Below, piece after piece: positions 35,313-46,799 of a DNA stretch of 64,000 nt (the stretch's first letter is position 1; each line of letters begins with the position of its first letter). The notes beneath the pieces were generated by a model that had not been told where the DNA came from, did no database searches, and saw only the letters and a list, made by a program, of their open reading frames with translations. Origin of the DNA: Caprella mutica (lineage: Eukaryota > Arthropoda > Malacostraca > Amphipoda > Caprellidae); contig CANNZV010001592.1 in NCBI GenBank assembly GCA_947561585.1, positions 124,001 through 188,000 of the forward strand. Reading direction: 5' to 3'. The translations under genes and the position numbers were made by a program.

Positions 35313-36044
35313 TCAGTGAAACATTTCCTATTTTCAATGATATGTTGCCTCTCTAACCTTAGTCTGAGCAGGTGGTTACTTCTTCTATACTTCTCTTCCA
35401 ATTCATGATGGCCCGCTCCAAGGTACTGTCTGACGAAGAAACGGGCCAGGTGATAAGCCCCCAAATGTTTTTATTCCTCAGATTATTCCATTTGTCATCT
35501 TTCACTGTAATTGAAATTCAGGACGAAGAGAAGCATTTGAAGAGGAAACTTAGTCTTCGCCAGCAAAAGAATGCAAGGCACGCATCATATTGCCACTTCC
35601 TCTCGTGATGCCACCTCCACTCGTTCAAAATATTCGGATATCATTAAAATCAGATCCGAACCATTCGCTAACTAGGAGAGTATTCTGAACGTTCATTATT
35701 ATAAAATGAAAAGATGTTCAAATGTATTATCTTATCTAATTGAAAGTAAGTTAATCATTTAGCGTGAAATATTACTAATTGATTGTCTGAAGCACTGCCA
35801 GTAACCTTAGAATTAACTTCTCTGTACTGGAAGAAGTAAGTTATGGTGGGGCTGCAAATGGATAAGAGGGAACATCCCTTAGTCTACTATGGTCGTACAT
35901 AACTAGGTACACTTTTTATTATCATTTGATGATTAGAGATTAGGCTTGATAAATTCTAATAACTTTGCTGCGTAGTTACTATAGATGCGAATAAGCAATT
36001 CAAAGTAGTTTAAATATCTGAAATAAATTATGTAAATTTTTCAG
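35313..36044. other. Sequence upstream of the decayed polymerase exon
   Basis: A + strand open frame at 35372-35608 (78 codons) includes MARSKVLSDEETGQ followed by GTGATAAG, which could be a donor, but I recognise nothing in it. The last bases (TGTAAATTTTTCAG) form the acceptor of the decayed exon at 36045. Confidence 0.35.
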
Positions 36045-36244
36045 GAACATGTGCACGCAACAAGTGCAGTTCGGGTGATGTACCCTGAGAGGGTGAATGA
36101 TGGTAATATCGAACTGATGCGGCGTTTTATTATCGACGGGCCAGGAAAATTCCCTGGGGCAATTTATGCTGCAAGAGAAAATGCAGATCTATAAACGGGA
36201 GAGATAATGGCGAACAACCTCAGAGTAGGAGATATTGTGTCAAG
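36045..36244 (+). pseudogene. Decayed RNA polymerase III largest-subunit exon, copy A
   Basis: Between a TTTTTCAG acceptor and an AAG|GTGAGA donor, the + strand reads EHVHATSAVRVMYPERVNDG, NIELMRRFIIDGPGKFPGAI, YAARENADL, stop, then TGEIMANNLRVGDIVSR. Motif order matches the RPC1 (POLR3A) segment VHVAKI..TFPEKVN..NI..LRK.V.NGP..HPGAN..GDIVER that precedes the NRQPSLHK and NADFDGDEMN active-site region. One in-frame TAA breaks it. The next conserved block (NRQPSLH) is absent, and the following acceptor at 36416 leads to unrelated codons. The family match is from memory of conserved blocks; RPB1 is a weaker alternative. Two more copies lie at 37335 and 53508. Confidence 0.65.
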
Positions 36245-36397
36245 GTGAGATATCTCAATCTTGGGGTTAAATGTTTTTTTAGGCTAGGGTTTTTAAATAA
36301 ATAACAGTGAAAATTAAGTTGTTAGGTCATTTATTATTAAATTCACCCTATGATAACGAGAATGTTTAAGGGTTGATGAGGGAATATTTTCTTGCTT

Positions 36398-36512
36398 GTT
36401 AATTTTTGTTTCAGATGCAACGGAGCGGAGCCACTTACCGCAGATGAGCTATTGCCAGAGGTTAATTTTTGTTTCAGATGCAACCACTTACCGCAGATTA
36501 GCTATTGCCAGA
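36398..36512 (+). repeat. Tandemly duplicated splice acceptor
   Basis: GTTAATTTTTGTTTCAGATG with CCACTTACCGCAGAT and GAGCTATTGCCAGAG-like sequence occurs twice in a row (first unit has an extra GGAGCGGAG). Both units end a pyrimidine tract in CAG. The homologous site at 55150 has one copy. Confidence 0.8.
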
Positions 36513-37334
36513 GGAAGTACTAAAACTCTTCACTGCGGTGAGTACTAAAGTAAAAAAATGTATAGGAGAAACCCTAAACGTAATTATGAAGGTTTAATAG
36601 TTCAATTTTTTTTATATTGATGATAACAAGTTAAATTATTAAACAGTTATATATATCACAATTGAAACTTAATAGCCCTAACATTAGCACTACATCTAAT
36701 GAAAAAATGTCCTATAGCTTCAATAACCCACACTGTTTGAAAAACTAGGGAGTGCGGGAATGAAAAGGAACATTTTAGAGATCTCAAGTAGGCTTTTAAC
36801 ATTTTGGAAACAGAATCCACACAAAATAAGATATGAACCAAATGAAACCTACTCCTTTGAAACCCCAATGCTACATTATGGCACAGACTACTCTATTGAA
36901 TACAGTTTATTAATTACATTTTTTTTAATTGCAGGTGAACAAATGATAGCCATGAAAAGAAGAACAATAAGATACCGCAATAGGATGAGGAGTCTCAACC
37001 GCAACAGGGGGCTCCTCTACCCTCAATAGCCATGTCATCTCTCAACGCCCTAACCCAGCAGAAAGACTAAGAACATTTCACGTACTTTCTATAAGACCAT
37101 TGGGCAGCCCAGCATATTTTGCAACAGCCATCGCAATATTTCTGCCCAAGTTCCTTCATCTCCCCAGGATCATCCCTCACCCGGCACTTCGAAGAGAAAC
37201 TCCAGCTCCTCTACAAACTAATCATTCCTTCTTCAACTTCTCATGCTGATCGCCACTCATTAAAATTCCTCACTAGTTATCACAGTAGCTACTTTAGATG
37301 GGTGTGAAAAAAAATGACTTAAATTTATTTACAG
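36513..37334. other. Intronic-like DNA with one weak open frame
   Basis: The + strand 36760-37029 has an 89-codon frame; its 3' part follows an acceptor (TTTAATTGCAG) and reads GEQMIAMKRRTIRYRNRMRS before a stop. I do not recognise it. It may be another decayed exon of the same ancestral locus as the polymerase fragments. Confidence 0.35.
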
Positions 37335-37493
37335 AAGTTTGGCCCAAAGGAAGACATGCAGAACAAGGTATATTTGGAGAAGGTATTGCCAAACAACCTG
37401 CATGCAAATGATGAGGCAGGTGTTGGGAAATGGACCAAAGGACGAAATAATTGCCAGTGATGTGGAGTTGGCTGATGGAGATATTGTGCAGAT
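37335..37493 (+). pseudogene. Decayed RNA polymerase III exon, copy C
   Basis: After a TTTACAG acceptor the frame reads KVYLEKVLPNNLHAND. A frameshift then gives MQMMRQVLGNGPKDEIIASD followed by VELADGDIVQ and a GTAAGA donor. Aligned with copy A, VYLEKVLPNNLH corresponds to VMYPERVNDGNIE, MMRQVLGNGP to LMRRFIIDGP, and ELADGDIVQ to NLRVGDIVS. The FPGAIYAAREN part is deleted. More decayed than copies A and B. Confidence 0.5.
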
Positions 37494-38160
37494 GTAAGAT
37501 TTATTCCCAGACACTCAATATTACTTACTATAAATAGTGTAACTATTTTTCCGTTACAAGTAGAAAAAAAAACTCAAATAAGCGTGTATTAATTATTTTT
37601 AGTGAAATCAATTCATATTATATTTAAATAATATTTTCACCTCGGGTTTGTTTAATGTTAGTTTGTAATTATGAGACTCTGTCCTACATCTCCGATTGTC
37701 CTAAGTCGGAGAGGTGTATTGGTATATGTTTGCAATTTGACCGGAAGTGTTTTCAACCTGCTGCGACTTATCAATGAATAATTTAGTTTATTTTTTCAGG
37801 TACTGGATATTTGTTTGAGAGAGAGCGAAGCGGCGCACGTGGATCAAAATGGATGGCGTGTCGGACCACTTACCACAATCAAATACTACGGAACACAAGA
37901 CTAGCTTGTTTGACCGTAATAATGACACTACATCTCTTTTCAATAAGATAACAGAGTCCAATTGTCCGCCCTGTCAATTCTGAGGGTAAAAGTTACTTCA
38001 AAATGAACAAACTTCGGAGAGCCTACGAAGGTCTTCACTCTCAACACATATTTGGAGATTGACAATATGAATGTGCCTACGTGCAGCAGATATTTGTTGA
38101 AAAGGCGAATAGGATTAATTTAAAGCAACTAAGACTGATGGTTGTCCGGTGTATAAGGGC
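37494..38160. other. No clear gene
   Basis: A possible acceptor TTTTTTCAG at 37799 is followed by GTACTGGATATTTGTTTGAG with no coding content I recognise. Confidence 0.35.
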
Positions 38161-38161
38161 A

Positions 38162-38730
38162 GAGTTGAGATCCAGGCGCATTTGAGATATTGGCATACGA
38201 GAGGCGGAGAGTCGATTGTGGGCGTGGCGTTATTGCTGCTGTATCAAGTGTGCCACTGAGAAGCTGTATTCGAGGCAGAATTGATTGTGGTGGCGAGATT
38301 TACTCATACAGTAGAACTCCTATATAGTGAGCTTCAAATGGAAAATATTCTATTTCCTTTGTGAAATAATTAACACTTAACTTGCCACAATCATAAAACA
38401 ACTTTTTAACTCCAACTTTTATTCTAACCTTTCATTTTTCTCTTAGCTATATCATTTCTCTACTAAGGTTCTAAAGAGTTTTTGTAGGTTCAAAATCTTA
38501 GAACATGTTATTACAAGCAATAGAAATATAGAACCAAATTAGAAATAGTTTGCAATTTTATAATGTGTAAATCATTTATAGCACGGATTTTAACATACAC
38601 ACATTATTAAGAGCTACTCCTACGCTGTCACTACCGTGGCACACTCTATATTCCAGCAATAACGCCACGCCCACAATCAACTCTCTCCGCCTCTCTTGTG
38701 CCAATATCTCAAATGCACCTGGATCTCAAC
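38162..38730. repeat. Fold-back with arms of about 74 bp
   Basis: Left arm 38162-38235 (GAGTTGAGATCCAGGCGCAT, GGCATACGAGAGGCGGAGAG, GGGCGTGGCGTTATTGCTG) and right arm 38657-38730 are inverted with few changes; GTGTGCCAC / GTGGCACAC extends the match inward. About 420 bp of AT-rich loop. No transposase. Confidence 0.85.
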
Positions 38731-38869
38731 ACTACCTAATATACATGACAGCCCTAACTTTCACTTCGGGTTGTAGAGTTAAGCAAGACTCCGTGCTTAA
38801 CGAGGTATTAATTCAGAAACTTTACAGAATATTAGATCCAGGAAAAGTGGTAGACATATTATTATTTAT

Positions 38870-39240
38870 TAGGGGGTTTAACGTCTGCTTCGGAACCAAA
38901 GGCCATATCGCTGACGTCAAAAGGAAATTAAATACAAGGGACTGGAAGAAGCAGTCTGAGAGGAAAGTGGCTCCATGAACAAAGTCACTTACCACCGTCG
39001 GTGATAATGCTCATGGATGCAGAAAAGCTACTCCGTGAATATAGTCACTTACCAAGGAATGTGACGAAACGGGACACAAGCACCGGTGGCTGCACTCACG
39101 GATGAAAGAGGAAAATGAAGAGGTGATAGTAAATGAAGCCTATGAGCCTACCTAACATAAAATTCTAAGACCTCGTAGTTGAAGAGCATAACCCTAGCGC
39201 TATCCTCTAAAACTGCAAGTAGCGTTAAAAAAATGATAAA
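38870..39240 (-). repeat. SINE-like dispersed repeat, inverted copy
   Basis: Opens GGGGGTTTAACGTCTGCTTC and closes CTGCAAGTAGCGTTAAAAAA, the reverse of 29205-29545. GACGTCAAAAGGAAATTAAA and the GCACCGGTGGCTGC segment are well preserved, so this may be the youngest copy. Confidence 0.8.
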
Positions 39241-40599
39241 CATGGTAAAAATGAAAAACGACAATCCATAATCCAAACAGTTCGGGGTCAAGGGACTCCA
39301 ACCCCCTCCTCTTCCTACACCCCTTCAGGATAGAGCCCCTGGGGGCAGTTGTAGATATACATTTTTACACAAATCTAAGTAGTGAGAAACTCAAATGGTT
39401 TCATAATGTTTACGGATGCTATAGTGGTACCTTAAGCGAAGCTTTGTTTCGAGGTATATATAAAATGAAAGTAATTATCCACTTTAACACTTTGATCCAT
39501 GATCTGGTGCTTTCACCATCACAATGCCAACTGGTCATCGAGCATTCTCTAGGATTTTTGTGCATTTTTTTTACCAGTCTTCCTATAGTAATATAGTTAT
39601 ATCAGTGTTGTGATTGAAATAAATAAATGTTTACTATCAGAAAAAGATCATGTGTTTTACCCTTGGACAGTTTATTTTGTGTTTTTCGTCAATTATTTAG
39701 TTATTGGAATCAAACTTGTATGAAATGTCTGACTAGATTTTAATCAAATACCTAATAAAAAAATGAATAGGATTACTTTTTGGGAAAGATTGTTTACTCA
39801 AAATTTAATGTAATTCGATGTACACCTGATCTTAGTAATTTAAAATCCAAATATCAGGTAATTGAAACATTCCCATCCCACTCTTATAATTTTGTGGGAA
39901 ATAATTTGAAATTGTAGAGTTTTGATCCTTTTACCTATACATATGCTAAAGTGCCATCGTGCATTTACTATTTCTCTTTCAAAATTTAATATGGATGAAT
40001 TGTTGAAATTTTAGTTTAAATGTATTACACACTCTTTATATGTTTAATGTTATCTTCCTGTTAGACTAGCTCAGATATATTAATTACCTATTGTTTAACA
40101 AACAATGTATTACTTTTATGAGGAACGGATTTAAGGTTTAAAGTCCATTACAAGTTCCGGTGAGTGTTAAATACCACCGCAGGTCAATTCTTAAGCTAGT
40201 CGGTTCTTTACATTACTCAGTGAGAGATGTGTTCCACTCATCTCTCCAATAGACTTCTATCTGTATAACATATTACTCTTTAAATAAACTCTATGTCTTA
40301 ACGTTGTTAACCCACTATAATTTAACCTAATTCTAACATGAATATCCTAAATTATTTAGAAGAAATATTTCTAGACAGTCAGACAGATCATCACTACAGC
40401 GCCGAAGTTCAAATTATTCTCTGAACAGGACCAGCACCAGAGAGTCGAATGTGGAATGAAAAGTTGCTCTAGCTCTAGTACTGGAAGTGACACTAGGATT
40501 TTATTAGTTATTACCCACTGTTTAAGCTGACAGTTCAATGACGTAACAAAATTTAACGATTCTTATTGGTCGCTGAGTTGGGGCTCAGCTATACTATTA
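39241..40599. other. AT-rich, part of a segmental duplication
   Basis: 39671-39792 (AATCAAACTTGTATGAAATG, TGACTAGATTTTAATCAAAT, AATAGGATTA) matches 55468-55590, marking the far end of the duplication that also includes 36045 and 53508. No gene seen. Confidence 0.5.
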
Positions 40600-41348
40600 G
40601 GGGAGTAGGCCAATCTCATATGGGAGACATCATTTTTAAACTGACGAATAGCGTTGCAGAAGAGACCGGTGGTGCGTGACGTCATGAACGAGAAAATTTA
40701 CTACTGTTTACTATGTAGTATTAATATTTTAACTTAATAAATATTACATTTATTTACAACTTTATGATAGTATAATTCAAATTCAATAATTTGATAAGAT
40801 AATTACTAGGGTTGTGACAATAGGCGTTATATATATATATATCAATCGGTCTATAATATTTTCAGGATCTATGATTTCAAACGCATATCGTCATAACCCT
40901 AATAAAACTAAGTTTATGAGAAACCTCAACTTAGTTTTGAATGAATTCAAAATTTTGGTTAATTGCCATCTTGATTCATGAGAAATAGTCTCCACAGACA
41001 TCTCCAAATTTTTGATGTTTATTGATTCAGCCATATTAGAGAGTTGCTGATTACAACAAATTTCTATCCAACATTTGTAATCATGTCTCCTAAAATTGTT
41101 TAAAAAAAATTGAACTATTTTCTGCTTTATTCTCACTATCTTTAAAAATATGTATTAAACTTCCTATCATGTGCGTTAGCCACTACTAGTACTTCCATGG
41201 TTAGCCATTGTTATTTGTTTGTATCTAGAATTCCCCTTGGTATGTCTACACTTTTCACAATCATGTGACTCTGGGAGTCGCTGATTGGTTCAAGATTTCT
41301 GACGTTATCCAATTGCAAAAATAATAACAGACAACTGGGCTACTCCCC
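40600..41348. mobile_element. TA-target element with GGGGAGTAG ends
   Basis: 749 bp flanked by TA, with inverted ends GGGGAGTAGGCCA and (reversed) GGGGAGTAGCCCA. It contains a nested 91-bp MITE at 40809-40899 and, on the - strand at 40891-41136, an 81-codon frame (NNFRRHDYKCWIEICCNQQL) that I do not recognise and that could be a transposon protein remnant. Confidence 0.8.
40809..40899. mobile_element. TA-target MITE (GGGTTGTGACAATATGC ends), copy 3
   Basis: 91 bp, TA on both sides, ends GGGTTGTGACAATAGGC and GCATATCGTCATAACCC. An internally deleted copy with a short (TA)n run, nested in the 40600-41348 element. Confidence 0.88.
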
Positions 41349-41349
41349 T

Positions 41350-42887
41350 AATCTTTATACTGTGTAGCCGTCTAACTATAGACGACCATGGTTGATTACT
41401 CTTTAAGTTTTAGTATCTCAGTGTCAAGGAAGTTATAGTACTGGAACTATAACAACGTCTCTCAGCTACATTATTAGGTCTGTTTTTCGGTCCACTGCTA
41501 TATACGTAGTAATGACAGTAGAGTGATTTGTTACCGTGACGTCATTAAGGCAACAGACTTTATCGAAAATTAAGGTCAAGTAGTTTGAATAACTGAATTC
41601 ACCATTACTATTTTCTTATATTGGCAATAAATAAACATTTTTTCATAATTGAACACTCTTAGATTGTCTTAAATTTAATTTAGAGTGTTGCGGTGATGAC
41701 GTCACGTACACTAACCGTCTCAATTGTCACTACTATATTCAATACACTGGTAGTCCGTGAATATGCATGTATGAGCAGTGGACTGGACTACAGACACATA
41801 TAAACAAAATTTTAGCCGCCTGCTCAGTGTAGACTGTAGGGCTAACAGTCTTGTGGAGCGTGCTTAACTATTTTTACAGCTTTTTCTTCAACGAAAAAGA
41901 CTAAATGAACAGCTAAAATAACTGTTTAATAATGTACCTCTGTAGAACGGAAAGACAGCCCCTGAAGGTTTATGTTACCCTATGCCCTAACACTGTTGTA
42001 ACAAAATGTAAACTAATATTTATTGAATTCTATTTTCCCTGCATTATTTGGGCTTTATTTGCTGCACTGTCATTAGTTGTTGTTGATATACGTCATCATT
42101 TTGTAGATTTGATTTGTCATACAGAGTCGCAGCGCTTCCGAAGGCGAAACTTAACCGTTCCGTTATCACCATGAGTGTCACAGATCATTGAATATGGAAG
42201 ATATCCCACTACAGAATTTTCAATTTTCTAGCGACACTTGGCATCGGAAGAGTGCGTAACGTGACGTATCCTTGGAGTTGACTACGATTGATATATTATT
42301 TTGTTTTGATTATTCAAAAAACGACAAAGAGAATACTATTGAATTTAAATATGCTATTTAAAATCAAAACATTTTTTTATGATATTAAACTGATAATAAA
42401 ATTATACATTTATTAACAATATAATTATTTCTGTTCTGTACATGTTTTGTACGTGTGTGTTCAGTACGAATTTGAAGCGTTGGTTTATTACTGATGCAAT
42501 ATCATGAGCGGAGGGTGTGCGCTGTATTTTCTGACTAATTCAATAATTTTCTTATCTTTCTTCAAAATTAACTGGTGAAAAATGAGCAATGCGTGAAAAT
42601 GTTCAATTTTCTTTTGTACCAATACATCTAAAGAGGATACAAGTTGTTTTTATTCAGAAAATATGATAACAATCTGTGGCTAAAGGCTTGCACAATGGCG
42701 TTGAGACTGAACAGTTTGCTCGAAATATTTCAGTTTCGACTTCGATTCTTGTTCACTATTCTATAATAAATATACGTTAAAATATATATGACTTTAATTA
42801 CCCTATTTTCCTGAAAATTTCCTTATCTGCTTATAGGAAGTAAAAGAAAATGTAGCTATGACCGTTATGTATATACTTCCGTTTGTG
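41350..42887. other. Intergenic, no gene seen
   Basis: TGACGTCA at 41537 and 41697. An 80-codon + strand frame at 41932-42174 has no recognisable content. No element ends seen. Confidence 0.4.
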
Positions 42888-42970
42888 ATATGTGACGTCA
42901 CGTTACGCCTCTCTCTGATTGGCTGATACGCTCTCACTTGAATAATTATTTGGCCACTAGCGTCCACGTA
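42888..42970 (+). repeat. CRE + CCAAT module, copy 2
   Basis: ATATGTGACGTCACGTTACG, then TCTCTGATTGGCTGATACG and AATTATTTGGCCACTAGCGT, matching 35230-35312 with a few changes. Confidence 0.85.
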
Positions 42971-43247
42971 GGAGTGGGACATCTTCTATATCCAATGATC
43001 TGTGTGGTACAAAAGCAAGGGCGAGTACACGCGCATGTGTAGTTCTTAAAGCTAACTGTTCAGTTATTATTAGTACCGTGTGTCCGTTGGTTACTACGTC
43101 AGTGTTGTATCAGAAGCTAGAGGGAGTGCACCTCCCTGGTGGGGTACGGTCATGAGCCCCCCCCCCCCTCCTTGTTTTTTAATCCTTATTTACCTAGTTG
43201 AACAAATGAAGAACTACTTAGATAGAAATAACTGAGAGTTGCTAATG

Positions 43248-43313
43248 TAGTTTGTTGTATCCGCTAGATTGTTGTACTGCACACTTCATGATTGTTTAAT
43301 GACCTGGCAGGGG
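43248..43313 (+). repeat. Conserved block copy 3
   Basis: TAGTTTGTTGTATCCGCTAG, then ATTGTTGTACTGCACACTTC, ending CTGGCAGGGG. It merges into a run of about 15 G. Confidence 0.9.
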
Positions 43314-43533
43314 GGGGGGGGGGGACATGATTAGATTAGACATATATTTTATGTCTAATCAGTAATGAACTACAAAAGTGTCAATAAGGATTAAATAATA
43401 TAATATATCATGAGCCCCCCTGTTTTTAAATACTTATTTACCTATATTATTTAATCCTTATTGACACTTTTGTAGTTCATTACTGATTAGACATAAAATA
43501 TATGTATATCGGGGGGCGTGCCGCCCCCCGAAC

Positions 43534-43600
43534 CCCCTTGCCAGGTCATTAAACAATCATGAAGTGTGCAGTACAACAATCTAGCGGATACAACAAACTA
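43534..43600 (-). repeat. Conserved block copy 4
   Basis: Inverse of copy 3 in the other half of the palindromic element; ends CCTGGCAAGGGGG and is followed by TTCGGGGGGCGGCACGCCCC, a perfect GC stem. Confidence 0.9.
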
Positions 43601-44071
43601 CATTAGCAACTCTCAGTTATTTCTATCTGAGTAGTTCTTCATTTGTTTAACTAGGAAAATAAGGTTTATAAAAACATGGAGGGGGGGGGGGCGGCTTATG
43701 ACCCAGGGGGGCTCGTGACTGGGGGCTCTTGATCGTACCCCACTCCAGCTAGAGGCTGGTTTACACTCTACGTTTTAACACCATTAGTCTGTGTAGTTCA
43801 AAACGTTGCGTTTAAACAGGAAAACTGCGTAAATTTTGACTCCGAAGGAGACTGTGCAGTTGCAGCGATAACTGAACTAATTAGCATAGATTTCCGTGAA
43901 CTGAGCGGACAAATTGGAACGTGTAGAAGCAGTTCCGTTTTCTGGATCAAGTTTTTACGCAGTTTTCATTCTTTTTTTAACGAGACAAGTAGCCAATGCT
44001 AACAAAATTAGTACCTCTTCCATCATGACGATATCACAAGACTGAGCTAATTAGGTGCGAACATGAAACCG

Positions 44072-45431
44072 CAGGGTTGCCACTGCATATTGAGTTCTAA
44101 AAAAACTGACAAGATATTTTAAAATAAACTGACATTTTTCCATTAATATATTTAGGGACTATGGTTAACATTAGTTTTGGTAAATTTGTGCTTTAGCCCC
44201 GCCTCTGATTTTCGACATTTTAACACTTATTATAGGTTTAAGGAGCCATTCATGAATACCATTTGTTGTGGAAATGCTTCGTTTTCGAGATGTAACTTAA
44301 TTAAGTTTCCGGTAGGAATAACATTAGGTTTCAGATAACACTGGGCTTTTGTCGCCTTTTAGATTTTTGTGACATGAAATCTTAGGGACATGAAACAGTT
44401 AATATAGTTCACTGTATCCGCTAGTTTGTCGTACTGCACACTTCATGATTGTTTAATAACCTGGCTGGGGATATATATATACGCATATCGGGGGTAGGGG
44501 GTATATATATATACGTATATCTGAAATAAACTGCAAAATTACCCAAAACCTAACCGATCGGAAATTTAATTGCGCTATATCTCGAAAACGAAGCCTTTCC
44601 ACAACAAATGGTATTCGTGAAAAACATCTTAAAATGGCTCCTCTTTCCTATATACAGTGTCAAAATATCGAAAATCGGAGGAGAACCTAAAGCACAAATT
44701 TTTCCTTATTTCTAAGCATTTGAAGCATCCAATCTCTAATGACCTTTATCCGATATAATTTTTTTATTATTTAATTGGTAAGAACGTGTTCAAACTTTTA
44801 ACTGAAATTTTAATATGTGGTACATAAATTAATCCATAATTTTATTTTGGAATTTGGTCCCCTTTTCTTCCTGTTCCACAAAAAAAATAAAATTCGAAAA
44901 ATATAAGATGATGAAAATAAAATGAGTAAATAGGTAAGAGTATTCGTCAGCTGAACATAAAGGCCTCAAACCCCACCAAACGTTAGTTTATTGTTTCAAT
45001 ACATAGAGATATGATCATATGACTGCTCAAAATAAAAGTGTTTGAAAACAACACTTGATTACCATTAGTATTTCAATCTACTTCTACAGATACAGTGGTA
45101 GCTAACATCTCTCATGCATAAAATATCCGACATTAACAAACAAATTAGTCACTTTTAAAATAGCTCATGTAGGCTCTGCTGCTCTGAGGACGTACTAAAT
45201 TAAGGATATGAACTCCGAATGGAAACCAAAACACCCAATTCCTTGCAGAATATCCATCTTGATTAATTTAATAAATTGTACACCAAAACTGCTATGACAA
45301 GATCGAGTAAACGGTAAAAATACCAAGATGAGGTGCAAAAAACTGGCAGAATTGAGTAGTTAGTAAAAAAACTGACATGAGGTTAAAAAAACTGACTAAA
45401 CCTGACAAAAACTGACACCGTGGCAACCCTG
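44072..45431. mobile_element. hAT-like non-autonomous element, 1.36 kb
   Basis: Ends CAGGGTTGCCAC and GTGGCAACCCTG, with AACCG immediately outside both ends. Subterminal motif AAAAAACTGAC occurs near both ends in several copies. Inside lies a fold-back (44165-44345 against 44535-44705; ATATCTCGAAAACGAAGC and its inverse) whose loop contains conserved block copy 5. Ends starting CAGGG with 8-bp targets suggest hAT, but a full 8-bp duplication is not visible. Confidence 0.75.
44404..44470 (+). repeat. Conserved block copy 5
   Basis: TAGTTCACTGTATCCGCTAG, TTGTCGTACTGCACACTTCA, ending CCTGGCTGGGG. It lies in the loop of a fold-back that is not homologous to the C-tract elements. Confidence 0.88.
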
Positions 45432-45595
45432 AACCGTGTAACGCTCTAAACTTATAACGTTTCCGTTCCGTCTTACGGCTGCGCAAACTAAAATGGTGTA
45501 AAAAAACGTAGCGTGTAAAACAGCTTAAATTAACATTGCCTAAATATCCGTCAATTTATCTTCTTACATCTTCAGAGCACACAGCTGTTAAGTAC

Positions 45596-45949
45596 GGGGT
45601 ACGGTCAAGAGCCCCCCCCCCCCCCGGTCACGAGCCTCCCCTCCTTGTTTTTTTAATCCTTATTTACCTAGTTGAACAAATGAAGAACTACTTACGATAG
45701 AAATAACTGAGAGTTGCTAATATAGTTTGTTGTATCCGTTAGATTGTTGTACTGCACACTTCATGATTGTTTAATGAACTGGCAGGGGGGTTCGGGGGGC
45801 GGCACGCCCCCCGATATACATATATTTTATGTCTAATCAGTAATGAACTACAAACGTGTCAATAAGGATTGAATAATATAGGTAAATAAGGAATTAAAAA
45901 CAGGGGGGCTCGTGACCGGGGGGGGGGGGGCTTATGACCTACGTTAAGT
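45596..45949. mobile_element. C-tract element, single unit
   Basis: Opens GGGGTACGGTCAAGAGCCCC and closes GGGGCTTATGACC, with inner GGTCACGAGCC / GGCTCGTGACC. Contains conserved block copy 6 (45723-45788) followed by the GC stem GGGGGGCGGCACGCCCCCC. Confidence 0.88.
45723..45788 (+). repeat. Conserved block copy 6
   Basis: TAGTTTGTTGTATCCGTTAG, ATTGTTGTACTGCACACTTC, ending ACTGGCAGGGG. Confidence 0.9.
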
Positions 45950-46799
45950 AAAAGCCTGAGTTTGCGACTGACGCGCAGTGTGACGTCACTAGGTGTTAAC
46001 GGAACGGTTCAGCATATAATTTGTTGAGAAGTCCCTACTCTACTTTCATTTAAAAGATCTTCCTTGTTCATTAAGCACCTAACGATTACGGAGGCATACC
46101 TTCCTAACGTTCTTTTCTGCCGGTGCACCGGCCCAGGACAATTAAGCCCAGAAAGAGTTTGGGCAGATGACATAATTTGGTATGTTCCATAATTCCGTTA
46201 TATCTAAAATACCTTCACCCTTATTTTCTATTGGCTTCATCCTAACTCATTTACTTCAAAGGAGTTCACCATAAGATGTAGGGTCGGGAGGGGCGAATCT
46301 TGCGCACTAAAAACTTTTGGGTTTTGCAACTTAGTTTTTGCAGATAGACGATTAATATTTGACATGAAGAACCGCATTAAGGCCTTATATACACCATTCA
46401 AAGGACAAAAAATTTGCATTTGTATAATGTGAGTTATTGACGAAAGTAGTGCGCAATTGAAATTGTCCTTGATGGGGCGATTCTTGCGCGCGAGAGGGGC
46501 GAATATCTGCGCACCCTTTAATTCCTTTCCATAGTGAAAAATAGCACTATTGAGTGTCTAAATACTTACTATAAAAATAATTCCAATGTGTTTTAAAGCA
46601 TAAACAATCATATGATTCAAATTCAAAACTTGAGACAAACTTTTTTCGACCTGTTTACGTCCAGTTTGTAGAATGTATGTGTTACGTCATGAATGTTGCT
46701 TTCTATTCAGGATTTATTTATGCTTGTAATATTAGTTTATCTGAAGTATGACACTATTATATTTACTTATTATGTAACTATAAATATAATATAACTAGA

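Larger units (their letters stand above)
43141..43741. mobile_element. Palindromic element with C-tract ends, composite
   Basis: Opens GGGGTACGGTCATGAGCCCC and closes with the inverse GGGGCTCTTGATCGTACCCC. The two halves are inverted copies of one unit: C-tract, TTAATCCTTATTTACCTAG, the conserved 65-nt block (43248-43313 on +, 43534-43600 on -), a G-tract hairpin, then ATATTTTATGTCTAATCAG and TGAACTACAAAAGTGTCAAT. A single unit is at 45596. Confidence 0.88.

Noticed and set aside
35101..35608. Possible short genes (60 and 78 codons)
   Set aside because: The first lies in a GTGTGGGAGGGGCGC direct repeat; the second shows nothing recognisable and no supporting splice partner.
29205..39240. SINE-like family considered as tRNA-derived, with A and B boxes
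   Set aside because: I could not find a convincing A/B box pair or tRNA-like head in any copy, so origin is left open.
41932..42174. 80-codon + strand frame with a hydrophobic stretch
   Set aside because: No splice sites, no relatives recognised, and composition matches surrounding AT-rich DNA.
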